Below, in pieces: positions 1 through 11,607 of a stretch of DNA of 64,000 nt; the stretch's first letter is position 1, and the number at the start of each line of letters is the position of its first letter. Below the pieces are notes generated by a model. That model ran no database searches. It was not told the origin of the DNA and saw only the letters and a program-made list of their open reading frames with translations. Position numbers and translations under genes: made by a program. The stretch is taken from the NCBI RefSeq assembly GCF_030384665.1, contig NC_083675.1, positions 1,670,001 to 1,734,000 on the forward strand, written 5' to 3'. Origin of the DNA: Lodderomyces elongisporus. Lineage: Eukaryota; Ascomycota; Pichiomycetes; Serinales; Debaryomycetaceae.

Positions 1-1074
1 GAGAATAAGGACTTTTGGTCTTGTAAATCCCTGGTCTCGCAATTCCAAATCATCGCCATCTTCATTCAGTTGGTGTAGTTTGGCAGTATTCTTAAGTATC
101 CTATCTCTGGTTTTGTAAATATGATTCAAGGCATGGAGAGCATATAATTTCCTATAAGAAGAATTCAGAAATGCCTTGTATTGATAGTTGATGTCTTGAT
201 AGTTCAAAATGGGTTTAAGAAGAATCGACTCCAATTTCGAGATCGAGGGCCCATATGTAGATTCAAATGCAGTATAAACTCTTTTCTTCAATGGGTATTC
301 GGAAATATCTGTACCTTTTTGCTTCAATAATGAAGATGGTATAGTAATGGAACTACCTGGTGGTGATTGTGTTATTGATGTCAACGACAAGTCATCGTAT
401 GACTCTTTTTTATGTATATTCCATTTTGCATTCTCTTTTAACACCAATTTATCTTCTTGTTCCAAATACTCCTCTGTTGGTTGATTAAAATGCAATTCAA
501 ATGCGTCGTTGTTTATGCCAGCGGGTGTGTCCTCATCGTCTTCTTCTTCTTCTTCGTCTTCGTCTTCGTCTTCCTTTTCCTCTTCCTCTTCTTCTTTTTG
601 ATCTTCCAATACAACACCTGCATTTTCATCCTCACCAAAGTCATCCTCATCCTCATCCTCATCATCTTTTACTGCGCTATTGTCCTTCTCGCCAGTTTCG
701 CTTCCCGTATTCTCTAATCCCCTACCATTTTCCATTTTATTTCCAGATTTCATTTCCTGCTTCTGTTCAATCTTAAGCAATGTCAATAAGGCTTCATAAG
801 CTTTACCCTTATCCTCGTCCTCCTCCTCTTCCTCCTCTTCTTTGTCTTGTTCCACATTTTCTCTACCATCTTTTACATTGCCCTCAATATCAAAGTCTCC
901 TCCTGTTCCGTGGCTGTTGTGTTGCTCATCTTGTCCCCTATCACGCCTCGATGTACGTGTTACAGTCCTCAATTCCGACCTTCCTCGTTTCACACTCCTA
1001 TCGTTATTTGAATTGTATTTTCCACCTCCGTCGTTTCTATCAGCTCCACTCTTACGTTTCACTTGTCTCGCCAT
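1..1074 (-). CDS. UTP25: UTP25, SSU processome / U3 snoRNP protein (N-terminal part, cut by window edge)
   Basis: Reading the minus strand from the ATG at 1074 gives 358 uninterrupted codons running off the window start. The first ~215 residues are low complexity: a basic Arg/Lys/Ser/Gly stretch, then runs of Glu/Asp (about residues 75-185). Conserved sequence follows: a segment with YPLKKRVYTAFES, then HALNHIYKTRDRILKN, then RDQGFTRPKVLIL at the window edge, which is where the DEAD-helicase-like fold of Utp25 begins. Utp25 is a nucleolar protein of the small-subunit processome needed for 35S pre-rRNA cleavage and 18S rRNA production; it resembles DEAD-box helicases but is not thought to be an active one. 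The gene diverges from SIW14 across 502 bp. The C-terminal half is not visible, so integrity cannot be judged. Confidence 0.85.
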   Translation of the reverse strand, partial: MARQVKRKSGADRNDGGGKYNSNNDRSVKRGRSELRTVTRTSRRDRGQDEQHNSHGTGGDFDIEGNVKDGRENVEQDKEEEEEEEDEDKGKAYEALLTLLKIEQKQEMKSGNKMENGRGLENTGSETGEKDNSAVKDDEDEDEDDFGEDENAGVVLEDQKEEEEEEKEDEDEDEEEEEDDEDTPAGINNDAFELHFNQPTEEYLEQEDKLVLKENAKWNIHKKESYDDLSLTSITQSPPGSSITIPSSLLKQKGTDISEYPLKKRVYTAFESTYGPSISKLESILLKPILNYQDINYQYKAFLNSSYRKLYALHALNHIYKTRDRILKNTAKLHQLNEDGDDLELRDQGFTRPKVLIL

Positions 1075-1576
1075 ATCGTGTCTTTCCTTAATGATTGTTT
1101 TTTTTAATCTACCAGAGTTGTTATCTTTTCTTTTTTTTTTTTGTGAAATCTGCTATGAAGATGATTTATTTTGCAATCAAACTGAGTTGTAGAAGAGCAT
1201 CGTGAAATAAAAATATCAGGACATGTGCGTTTATTGACGCGACAATCAGAGAAAAATTTGGCGACACTGGAAACTTTTGATGTGTCTATTTCGAGCTCAC
1301 ACTACTACCCGCGTTGTTTCAAGTTGACCATTTCTAGGAACTTTTTCTTGATTTGCAGTCATTGTTAACGAACTTTGTACCGGTTCTCGGGCGTATTGAA
1401 GCAAGATACCCAGACACTACAGTGAAGTGCTTTTACTACCTTAAACCTACAAAAATTAAAACAAAAATAAAAACAAAAAAGGGAGAGAAAAAGAATTAGA
1501 AAAGGAAAATAACTATCTTTCAATAAAGGCTTCGATAGAATATACCAATAGTCTGTAAGAAGCGCAACATCGAGAA
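1075..1576. promoter_or_regulatory. Divergent UTP25/SIW14 intergenic region
   Basis: This 502-bp spacer separates two divergent starts. It holds a GAAAAATTTG block at 1251-1260 that resembles the RRPE element of ribosome-biogenesis promoters, which would fit UTP25. No clear PAC element (GATGAG) was seen. A-rich sequence precedes the SIW14 ATG. The regulatory assignment is inference. Confidence 0.4.
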
Positions 1577-2686
1577 ATGTCGGATATAATCGAAGATCCA
1601 TTTCAAATGGATGATGATTTCGCCATTCTGCCGAACCAACTAAAGGACAACACAACTTCAACAACCCCCATTATTATACCGGACACATCGAAGGAGGGGG
1701 AAAAGCAGGTAAACTGTGATACCAAAGTGATGCCTGTGAGGTACTCTACACCGGAATCTATACAGGAGGACAATGAGTATATTCAATCAAGATTGCAACA
1801 ATTAAATGTTGAAGCAAAAGAAAATAGGATAGAGGTTAACTCAGCGGGGAAAGAGTTGGGAGAGGTGGAAGACAAAGGAGAAGATAAGTTGGAAGAAGAG
1901 TACGATGAAGATGCTGATGATAAATTGGATGTCAATTTACAGAAGCAATTGCAGGAGGAATATGCACGAAAATTTGAAAAGATGAAACTGAATTACGGTG
2001 AGCCACCCTTGCTTCCAAGTCAGGATTCACATTTGCAACAACAACAACAACAACACCACCACCAGAATCAACTGCGTCTGCTACAGAAACGAGAACCAGA
2101 CGCGCAATCGACACTGGCAGACACATTCACAAAGACAATTACCAACACCCAACAATTTCAATTTGATATAGATGAGGATGAGCCATTAACTCCACCGGAG
2201 AATTTTGCTTTGGTGATTAATGCAATCTATCGAAGTTCTTTTCCACAGCCAACCAATTTCTCATTCCTCAAACTGTTGAAGCTCAAATCTGTGCTATGTC
2301 TTATACCTGAAGATTACCCCTTGTTGCAAGAGCAATTTCTTGCTAGTCAAGGGATCAAATTATTCCAATTACCAATGTCTGGAAACAAAGAACCATTTGT
2401 AAAAATCTCGTCTGACTTGATCACCCAAGCCATACAAATTGTGCTCGACCCCAGTAATCAGCCGATATTGATACATTGCAATAGAGGTAAGCATCGTACT
2501 GGATGTCTTGTTGGTGTATTACGACGATTGCAAAATTGGTCCAAGACCATTATTTTTGATGAGTATAGGAAATTTGCTGCGCCAAAAGAACGGCCGATGG
2601 ATCAACAATTTATTGAATTGTATGATGATCGAGAAATCAAACGGTATTGTTATGAACGAGGATTGTTGCCGCTACGATGGGGGTAA
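1577..2686 (+). CDS. SIW14: Siw14-type inositol pyrophosphate phosphatase (PFA-DSP family)
   Basis: The 369-residue product has a divergent, low-complexity N-terminal half: an acidic region around residues 95-120 and a Gln/His run around residues 153-165. A compact plant-and-fungi atypical dual-specificity phosphatase domain occupies about residues 205-369. The P-loop HCNRGKHRTG lies at residues 300-309 with the catalytic Cys301 and Arg307 of the CX5R motif present. It is followed by the family-typical block LQNWSKTIIFDEYR and a C-terminus like that of S. cerevisiae Siw14 (IKR...LPLRW). Siw14 removes the 5-beta-phosphate of 5-InsP7; its cellular context is cytosolic inositol-pyrophosphate signalling. 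The protein is longer than the ~281-residue S. cerevisiae form only in the N-terminal tail. OCA-family paralogues are the alternative, but the P-loop sequence fits Siw14 best. Confidence 0.88.
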   Translation: MSDIIEDPFQMDDDFAILPNQLKDNTTSTTPIIIPDTSKEGEKQVNCDTKVMPVRYSTPESIQEDNEYIQSRLQQLNVEAKENRIEVNSAGKELGEVEDKGEDKLEEEYDEDADDKLDVNLQKQLQEEYARKFEKMKLNYGEPPLLPSQDSHLQQQQQQHHHQNQLRLLQKREPDAQSTLADTFTKTITNTQQFQFDIDEDEPLTPPENFALVINAIYRSSFPQPTNFSFLKLLKLKSVLCLIPEDYPLLQEQFLASQGIKLFQLPMSGNKEPFVKISSDLITQAIQIVLDPSNQPILIHCNRGKHRTGCLVGVLRRLQNWSKTIIFDEYRKFAAPKERPMDQQFIELYDDREIKRYCYERGLLPLRWG

Positions 2687-3297
2687 GAGAAAGAGAACAA
2701 GCATAGGTGCATGAGCAAATGAGTATAAGTAATTGGGGTGCATGAGCAAATGAATATAAGAATAGAAACAAAGAAAAGCGTTGACATATTTAAATTTTAA
2801 TTAGGTTATTTGTTGTACTCTCAGTTTTTGTTTCATTATTTTCATTATTTCTCTCTTTTCCTTTTTTAATGATGACAGTGCTATCGATTTAAAACATTAT
2901 CTTAATATGAGCTTATACATTTATAGAGAGATAAGTTCTAATATTCTAGGTTATCTGTGTCTGCTATTTTCTAGAATTCTTCTCTTTCTTCTTCTGCCCT
3001 ACTTTATCTCCTTCCTCCCTCCTCCGCTTTCTTTCATCTTTCTCTTTGTAGTTTTTGTAAGACCATTTAAATTCAATAGTTTGATTTTATTCTAAGAAAG
3101 GGTGGAGCGGAGAGAGGGGAGAACAAAGAAATTATAAGAGGGTCAACATTATCAAACTTGACTTTTACTTCATCTATTTTTAAAACTGGCCTCTATTGCA
3201 ATGACAATAATCAATAATGAAGCACTGACATATGAGAGAGAGAAGAGTAAAATGAATAATAATAAAAAAAGGAAAATTAATAAAAAAAAAACTTTCT
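2687..3297. other. Convergent 3' spacer between SIW14 and AIM19
   Basis: This 611-bp AT-rich region lies between converging genes. Just after the SIW14 stop it holds a 24-bp direct repeat (2706-2729 and 2737-2760). The remainder is T-rich, then A-rich sequence consistent with 3' ends of both transcripts. No gene is seen. Confidence 0.6.
2706..2760 (+). repeat. 24-bp direct repeat, two copies at 31-bp period
   Basis: GGTGCATGAGCAAATGA followed by RTATAAG occurs at 2706-2729 and again at 2737-2760 with one mismatch. It lies about 20 bp beyond the SIW14 stop codon, so it falls in the 3' UTR. Confidence 0.85.
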
Positions 3298-3774
3298 CTA
3301 ATTCTGGAAGGGACTTCTTTTACTCCAAAAGAATTCCTTACCGTATATACCTGCATTTAACAAAGCCAATCCTGTCAACCCAGCGGGTGTGAACCTTGCT
3401 TTGAAGAAACTCAGAATGGCTGATTTACCATTCACGATTAGATATAAACTCGACCATGCGAAATTGAAACCTGCAGCATTCAATGGATCACCATCATACA
3501 TCATATATGTTCCAAGGGCCAATGCACCACCAAAAAAGGCACATGTTGTACGAGTAGGTTTGGCCAAGCTTAAGCTTTGTTGCAAGGCGTATGAGGAGCC
3601 TGATGTGCCGCTATTGGGGACTGCAGGTAACGGACGGGATTTCACTAGAGCTTTAAGCAAAAGGGCCAGGGAGAGTACGGCCGAAGGAATTGGTGATGTA
3701 GAAAGGTTATCGAGTCTTTGCACGATTGATGGATGGGAAGGTGATGATGTTGTGGCTGGTGCGTTGGTGCTCAT
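3298..3774 (-). CDS. AIM19: AIM19-like mitochondrial inner-membrane protein
   Basis: The 158-residue product starts at the ATG at 3774; a longer reading from 3810 uses TTG and is not credible. After a Ser/Thr/Pro-rich N-terminus it has a short hydrophobic helix (around PSAVLSLALLLKAL), then ALALGTYMMYDGDP, then AAGFNFAWSSLYLIVNGKS, then a C-terminal hydrophobic stretch ending LLNAGIYGKEFFW. The block with YMMYDGDPLNAAGF...WSSLYLIVNGK matches the conserved core of S. cerevisiae Aim19 (157 residues) as I recall it. Aim19 is a small multi-pass mitochondrial protein whose loss alters mitochondrial inheritance; its biochemical activity is unknown. The gene converges with SIW14 and precedes histone H3 on the same strand. 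Confidence 0.8.
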   Translation of the reverse strand: MSTNAPATTSSPSHPSIVQRLDNLSTSPIPSAVLSLALLLKALVKSRPLPAVPNSGTSGSSYALQQSLSLAKPTRTTCAFFGGALALGTYMMYDGDPLNAAGFNFAWSSLYLIVNGKSAILSFFKARFTPAGLTGLALLNAGIYGKEFFWSKRSPFQN

Positions 3775-5054
3775 TTTAAAAAAATTAGACTTAAATAATA
3801 ATGGTAACAATACTAATAATAATAATAATAATAATAATGATGATGATAATAATATTAATATTATCTGGAACCTAGTTCAATTTGGTTAACTTCGATTCAA
3901 TTAAACTTGTTTCAGTGTTATTTAATGATGTTTAGTGGAAAAGTGTGGTGAGGTAGTGCTGTGTTGGGAAGTGAAGATGTTTGTATTGAGTGGTAAATGG
4001 TGTCAATGGTGATACTTAATATATGATTGGTAAATGGTATACTTGTCGAGGTGTGGAGATATTTTCAAGTCGCGGAAAAGGATTTTAGCAACCGAAAGAG
4101 GTGGAAAAAAAATAAAAAATGAAAAAGAAACACGGTTAAGCCCCGCACAGTAGATTCCAGATTCCGAAAAATCCAAGTTTCGATGTCTCAGAGAGAAGAA
4201 GAAAAAAAAAAAGGGAAAAAAATTTTGATTCTTGAGATCTTGAAATTACGCTACCATGTGCGCTTTCTTCTTTGTTTTTTTTTCTTTTTTCCCTCCCCCC
4301 CCCCCCCACCCAAAGTAAAACTTGCTAAGAAAAGAATTTTACTATTTAAAAACAAAACTTGGTGTTTAGTGTGAGAAAGAGCTTGTGGGAAAAGGTACAG
4401 TATTAAATTTATAACCTTATTTTCAGGTTCCATAGTCTGAAGCTTTATTTTGGTATACTATCAGTTGTCTAAATCAAACTGACTCTTTTCAATTGTATGT
4501 CTAATAAACTTTTAATAGCTGTCAAAGATTATAAATCGACAAAACAAAAGAAAAAAGTATTCTTTTTTTTATTATTATTTTTAGTTATATTTTTTCTAAA
4601 GTTTTTTGTTCTTCTCTTTTTTTTTGCTTAAAAATGGCTGCAAAATTAAACTAAATAAAGGTTTTGGTTTGAAAACACCATTTTTTTTTTCGTTCTGTTT
4701 TATTACTGAACTATACTTGTATCAAAATAACATTTATAATACAACTAACAGAAGAATCTACTGGATGGTTAGTAAGCTACAAGGAACCAATAATTAACTG
4801 AAGAAGACAGTTTTACAAAGCCTAGTCCATACCACAGTGTTTTGAATTACATTACACGTTTCAAATTAAATTAAAATCACGTCAAAATGTCAAAATCATG
4901 TCAAATTGTCAAAGTATCAAAAATAAAATATATATTTCTCTTTTTTTTTTTAAAAAAAAAATCTAATGTACAGTATAGAATTGAATAAATATGTAAACCA
5001 TCATAAATCGATCATCAACACCAATTGGGGGTTTTCTTAATTTCAGCATGCTGC
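3775..5054. other. Spacer between AIM19 start and histone H3 3' end
   Basis: The 1280-bp region carries the AIM19 promoter and the H3 3' UTR. It begins with an (AAT)n-type microsatellite (about 3793-3860) in the AIM19 leader, includes a C13 homopolymer at 4295-4307 next to T runs, and is otherwise AT-rich. Open frames here are short and homopolymer-driven. No gene is supported. Confidence 0.55.
4295..4307 (+). repeat. C13 homopolymer beside T-rich tract
   Basis: An uninterrupted run of 13 C residues follows a CCCT and a long T-rich stretch. Long G/C homopolymers are rare in this AT-rich sequence and are prone to length error or polymorphism. Confidence 0.85.
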
Positions 5055-7087
<2,033 letters not shown>

Positions 7088-7556
7088 ACTATTACACTTT
7101 TCCGATTCTCAAAGAAAAACAACAACAACAACAACAAATTATATTCAGTTCTTTTTATTTGTACATTAGATTTTCATGTTTAATATAACAACCTACAATT
7201 TTTTTGGTCTTGTTTCGATATCATGATATACATCCGACTTGCGTAGCAGCAATACAATGTAGATTTCTCTAACACATGTTTAGTTTTTGTCATTATTGTT
7301 AAGTAAAGTCACGTGCAAAGGAAAAACATGTTAAAGAGTACCAACGAATTTACATACAAATCAACTAGACACTGGATCAATCTTTGCAACCAAACAAACT
7401 TTGTCCTTGTATACTTTCTGAAAATGTATATTTTGCCACTTTATTCAAAACTACCCAAAAAAAAAGAAACAAAAAAGAAACAAACGAAAAAGAAACAAAA
7501 AAGAAACGAAAAAGAAACAAACAATTCCTTTACTAGCTTGTACTTTCCATGTCCAC
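7088..7556. other. Convergent 3' spacer between H4 and KTR-family gene
   Basis: The 469-bp spacer contains a CACGTG at 7310-7315 and an A-rich purine tract (about 7456-7525). It lies between converging 3' ends. No gene is seen. Confidence 0.5.
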
Positions 7557-9260
7557 TCAAACAACCAGATCTCCCAATTTTCCACCCATCTTTAATTTCA
7601 GATCAATCATCTTGGTGATTCTTTTCTTCCATTTCAGCACGCTTATCTTCTTTGGAACTCGGTACGAGTTTTGTGTGAACATGGCCCATTTCTCCATACA
7701 TCCCAGGTTTTCCATATCATGATGTGGAGTAGAACGAAACATGTACTTTGTTGGACACTTGCATCTACACCCTACACCATTGAACCTAGGTTTATCAGAT
7801 AAACCACCACCCTTGTGTTCACTCTCGAATTGTCTTGGTAAATTCGTACTAGGCTCATAAGCTAGTTGTTCACCTGGTGCATTTGCAGGACAATGAACAA
7901 ATGTGCCATGACGATACCCTATATCTCTGAAATAATGAATTTCTTTCAAATCGAGCATCATCCCAACAGCTAACGAATGCACAGGCGCATCACCCCATCT
8001 TTCTTTGTAAAAGCCACCCGATTTGTCCAAATAGTTGAATAAATCTTGATACGTTTCCGAGGTAAACAAGTCAACTCGGGCCATCTCGAAATTAGACCAA
8101 AAATGACATAAATTATACTCTTGGTGATGGAGGAAATCTTCGTGAAGCTGAGGCGATTTCTTACTCTCAGAGATGAGACGTTGTGCAATTTGCGGATACT
8201 TTTGAAATACCGATTCATCCTTGTCTTTGAGATCATGAAGGAATTTGGATAAATAGATTTGGTCCTGCACTTCAGTTTTGATTTCCTGTTCATTTGTCAT
8301 TCCATCATAAACAGAAGGCGTTGCCCAATTTTCCTGTCCTTCTCCTGCGCCTACATCGGCAAGAAAATCCCTCTTGTCGTGTGTAAACAATCGCCAACTC
8401 GATTTAGGAGTAATACCACGCTGTTTAATAAACGCCTGCACATGTCGAAACAACCCCGGGATACTATAATACAAATCGGGAAGCATGACATTAAAACCAT
8501 ACTTTTTCCCCCTTTTTTCCATCTCCAAAAATGGATCATACGTTAAATCACAAAAGAACTCGACATCTGGCTCGACTCTCCAATACCAATCCAATTTCTT
8601 AACCAACGGGTGTTGGTAAAATTTTCCCAGGTAAAAACGACACATCTTGTGATAGCTGACCATATTTCCATACAAGATTTTTCGATCACCTTGCAGTTCT
8701 ATCCACTCGTACAACTCGTCTTGATCCACATCATTGGGAAAATCCCAATCTTGAGCGTCAATCTTACCAAACTGAATATCGGAATCGGAGTGCGTGTGTT
8801 GTAGCACTGCAGCTTTAAACTCCTCGGTAAACTCGTCGTTATTAAGAAAAATCCACGGATAATTATACCATTGATTAAAATGTCGCTCCATTGACTGAAT
8901 GCTATTGAGCACACCTTCAATCTCGGAGTTTCGACAAAGCATAACAAATGCTGCATTGGCTTTTCCGAGTTTGCCTGGTGCTAAAGATTCGGGCGCCTTA
9001 CATCCATATTGGAATGGCGAATCTATTCTTGTGTCCAATCGACGCTGGGTCATTTTCTTTATCTCACGCTCCTGCTGTTGGATCGATGGTGTTCGTATTT
9101 GATAATTTATCCAATAAGGGTCATTATGCAACTGAATATAATCCCGTAGTCGAAGTGTAACAAATAGTATAACAAAGGTCACGAGGAAAATGGGAAATAG
9201 TTTAGGTGATCTAAAAATATATTTCAAGTTTTTAATCGGTGTAGTGTTACTTCGCAGCAT
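7557..9260 (-). CDS. KTR/KRE2-family mannosyltransferase, long form
   Basis: The 567-residue protein is a Golgi type II membrane glycosyltransferase of the fungal alpha-1,2-mannosyltransferase (GT15) family. A short cytosolic tail precedes a signal anchor at about residues 20-37. The catalytic domain starts near residue 100 with ANAAFVMLCRNSE. Family motifs follow: YHKMCRFY (203-210), YWRVEPDVEFFCDL (226-239), YNLCHFWSNFEMARVD (382-397), FYKERWGDAPVHS (417-429) and a HCP at 456-458. Between the KYGFNVMLPDLYYSIP segment and the CHFWSNFE motif there is an extra segment (about 290-380), much longer than in the short paralogue at 31712-32878. After residue 460 a Cys-rich tail (CRCKCP) is present. 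Such proteins extend N- or O-linked mannans. The exact orthologue (KTR4/5/7 or MNT3/4 type) cannot be settled by eye. Confidence 0.9.
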   Translation of the reverse strand: MLRSNTTPIKNLKYIFRSPKLFPIFLVTFVILFVTLRLRDYIQLHNDPYWINYQIRTPSIQQQEREIKKMTQRRLDTRIDSPFQYGCKAPESLAPGKLGKANAAFVMLCRNSEIEGVLNSIQSMERHFNQWYNYPWIFLNNDEFTEEFKAAVLQHTHSDSDIQFGKIDAQDWDFPNDVDQDELYEWIELQGDRKILYGNMVSYHKMCRFYLGKFYQHPLVKKLDWYWRVEPDVEFFCDLTYDPFLEMEKRGKKYGFNVMLPDLYYSIPGLFRHVQAFIKQRGITPKSSWRLFTHDKRDFLADVGAGEGQENWATPSVYDGMTNEQEIKTEVQDQIYLSKFLHDLKDKDESVFQKYPQIAQRLISESKKSPQLHEDFLHHQEYNLCHFWSNFEMARVDLFTSETYQDLFNYLDKSGGFYKERWGDAPVHSLAVGMMLDLKEIHYFRDIGYRHGTFVHCPANAPGEQLAYEPSTNLPRQFESEHKGGGLSDKPRFNGVGCRCKCPTKYMFRSTPHHDMENLGCMEKWAMFTQNSYRVPKKISVLKWKKRITKMIDLKLKMGGKLGDLVV

Positions 9261-9867
9261 AAGGATGGTTAAGTGTGGTATTTAAATAAGTTTAAAACAT
9301 AAATATGAAGATCAGTGGTATTCTTTTTTCAAGTTCAGTTAAGCTAATTTGAGTTAGAAATTGGGTATTATGAAATTGGAATTAACTGGTTCATCTTTTG
9401 CAATCAATCTATAATCGAGGGAAATAAATTAAAAAAAAAAAAAAAATGACAAATACATCTTTGACGGGAGAGAGAAAAGTAAATAAAGTAAATAAATATT
9501 AAAATAAAAAAGAAAAAACTATGTATATATTGCCGGAAAACTATGTATATATATCACGTGATGATAAGTCTAATCACCAAGCCTTGTCCATTGCTTCGGT
9601 CTATGAATATCTTCTTTATCCAAACAACACTTTCTTTTCTCTTACTTTTTTTTTTTTGTCTTTCACCGAGCCTTCGAAATAGTAGAACTATAACTATTGT
9701 CTTTACTAAAAGTCATTAATCTTTTATTAATATCGTTATTGTTATTAATATTACAAGATTTTTTTTTTTTTTTCAAAAAAAAAATTATCACGAGTACAGA
9801 GTTTGCAACTATTATATATAAACTTGTAAACCATGTCTATAACAGAACCAAAAAAGGAAAAAAAGCG
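9261..9867. promoter_or_regulatory. KTR gene promoter / SDS3 3' region with a CACGTG site
   Basis: In the 607-bp gap a palindromic ATCACGTGAT occurs at 9553-9562, the classic Cbf1-type site. It lies about 290 bp upstream of the mannosyltransferase start. Next to it is a duplicated CTATGTATATAT segment. T- and A-runs make up much of the rest. Functional assignment is inference. Confidence 0.5.
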
Positions 9868-11126
9868 TCACCTTTCTTTCTTGACTATGGCTGTGCGCAA
9901 AAGAGCCAAATCTTCATTCAACTCCTCCGCTTTCAATCCTTGTGGTCCAACAAATTGTTTATGTGATCCTCTAGTTTGGACTCTATGACTGCTGCTTCCA
10001 CTGCCATTTCCACTTCCACTTCCACCTACACCATTCCCATTGCCATTTTCTTTGCCTCCACCCATACTGTCATATATGAAATTTCCATCTTCCATAATCA
10101 AGGTATTGAGCGCATCATAGTCCTTGTCACTTAAATTGGATTCATAACCGCTTCCATGTCCACTGGTTGCACTATTATGGTGGTTATTGATGTGGTTTTT
10201 GTTAAATCGTGGTGTGGCACTAGCATTTGAGCTAGACATTTCGTCATTGGATGAATATCTCGTATATGGTTTTCTCCGTTTTGAACTCAGTGATAAGTAG
10301 CCCAGGCCATTGTGATGATACAATGAAGCAGAAGAACCATTTCCTCCACCAGTTTCTCTTCCACTTCTGGTTCCGGGTCCACCACCTCCGTCCGACAAAT
10401 CGTCTATATCGCTCAACCCAGTGTGATCGCGTTTCCGTAACCGAAGATTCACTGCTTGTGCTACAAATGCTGAATCACAACTGCCTCCTCCCGTTCCCGT
10501 TCCCGTTCCCGTTCCCGAGCCACTTCCATTGAGGCTATTATTGCTGTTGTTGTTGTTGTTGTAGCTATTGCTATTCAACACATTAAGCAAATACTTGTCT
10601 TCTTTCAAATTCTTAATCTGTTTCTGTAATTTATCATACAATTTCTCCTTTATAAGTTTAATCATTCGATCGTAATTCTCCTGGGCCCGCTCCATATCCG
10701 AGAGATACTCTTTTTCAACACGTTTCACTTGATACTCTTCCCACAATCGTAATTTGGTCAATTCATAATCTCTTGTCTCTTCTAGTTGGATCTTTTGTGT
10801 AAGGTACTCCTCATCGGTACCTTGTTGCAAGCTGGCCAATTTATTTTGTAAATCATGCAAGCTATTGCGATAAAACATATCTCGATCATTTTTGAATGTG
10901 AGCTCGAGTTTGTTCAATCGAGTAGCAATATTGCTTTTCCTCTTGTCTCGTTTGCTGACAACAACTGCTAGTGAGAATAGTTAGTAATGAGTACAAAGTA
11001 ATAAAAAAATAATCAATAGGAAATATTGATGGTGGTGATGGTAGATATCATATACATACTATCTGTTGCTGCTGTTGTTGCTGTAGCTGCAGATGCAGCT
11101 CCATTTCTCTTTTGATGGTCTTCCAT
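9868..11126 (-). CDS. SDS3: Sds3-like subunit of the Rpd3L histone deacetylase complex (two exons)
   Basis: The gene is join(11126..11060, 10967..9868) on the minus strand, 388 residues. Exon 1 encodes MEDHQKRNGAASAATATTAATD and ends in phase 1. Exon 2 restores the frame into SKRDKRKSNIATRLNKLE, matching the start of the Sds3 domain. The Sds3-like coiled-coil domain continues with FYRNSLHDLQNKLASLQQGT, then YELTKLRLWEEYQVKR, then IKLIKEKLYDKLQKQIKNL. The C-terminal half is low complexity (Asn, Ser, Gly/Thr runs) and ends with a conserved-looking GLKAEELNEDLALLRTA patch, as in S. cerevisiae Sds3. Sds3 scaffolds Rpd3L with Sin3 in the nucleus, repressing transcription. Reading only the long exon loses the start: its first in-frame candidate is TTG at 10917. 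Dep1 shares the domain but fits less well. Confidence 0.85.
10968..11059 (-). other. SDS3 spliceosomal intron (92 nt) with tandem NAGNAG acceptor
   Basis: On the minus strand the intron begins GTATGT (11059-11054), has a perfect branch point TACTAAC about 12 nt before the acceptor, and ends CACTAG at 10968. The acceptor is followed directly by CAG, giving TAGCAG. Either AG keeps the reading frame; use of the second would swap Thr-Val for Ile. Removing the intron joins an ATG-started exon to the conserved Sds3 domain. Confidence 0.9.
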
Positions 11127-11572
11127 AATAGGTTGTGTTGATATTTTGAGTGGATTTGCTACTGGTTGATCATATGATTATATCGGGATAAGAAATGTCG
11201 TTGCTCTTTTTGTTGGGCTGATTGCTATAATTCAGTGCAAAATGAAGACCTGCAGTGGGTGGAGAATCAAAAGTAAATGTAAGAAGCTTTGGGCTACTCA
11301 AAAAGTTATTAAAAAAAAAAAGGAGAAAGAAATGATGTCGAAGTGGTTGATGTGAAGAAAATTGGAAAGTAATTGGAGGAGGTGTAGGAGCAAAGTGTGT
11401 GGTTGAAATGAGAAGTAAAGAACAAAAAGAATTTAAAGACAAAACAGAGATTGAAATGAGGCTCCTCGTGTACTGTATACAAGATTTCCTCTTTTTATTT
11501 ATTTATTTATTTATTTTTTTATTTTTTTCCTCCTGTTCTATAATTTTTATTTTCGGTTCGTTTCTTCTCTCT

Positions 11573-11607
<35 letters not shown>

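Noticed and set aside
457..1192. Plus-strand Phe/Leu/His/Pro-rich ORFs near the window start
   Set aside because: They are the complement of the Glu/Asp-coding part of UTP25.
3775..3810. N-terminal extension of AIM19 to 3810
   Set aside because: The codon at 3810 is TTG; the ATG at 3774 gives a protein of the expected family length (158 residues).
10915..10917. Start of SDS3 at 10917
   Set aside because: It is a TTG inside the conserved domain. A spliced upstream exon supplies an ATG.
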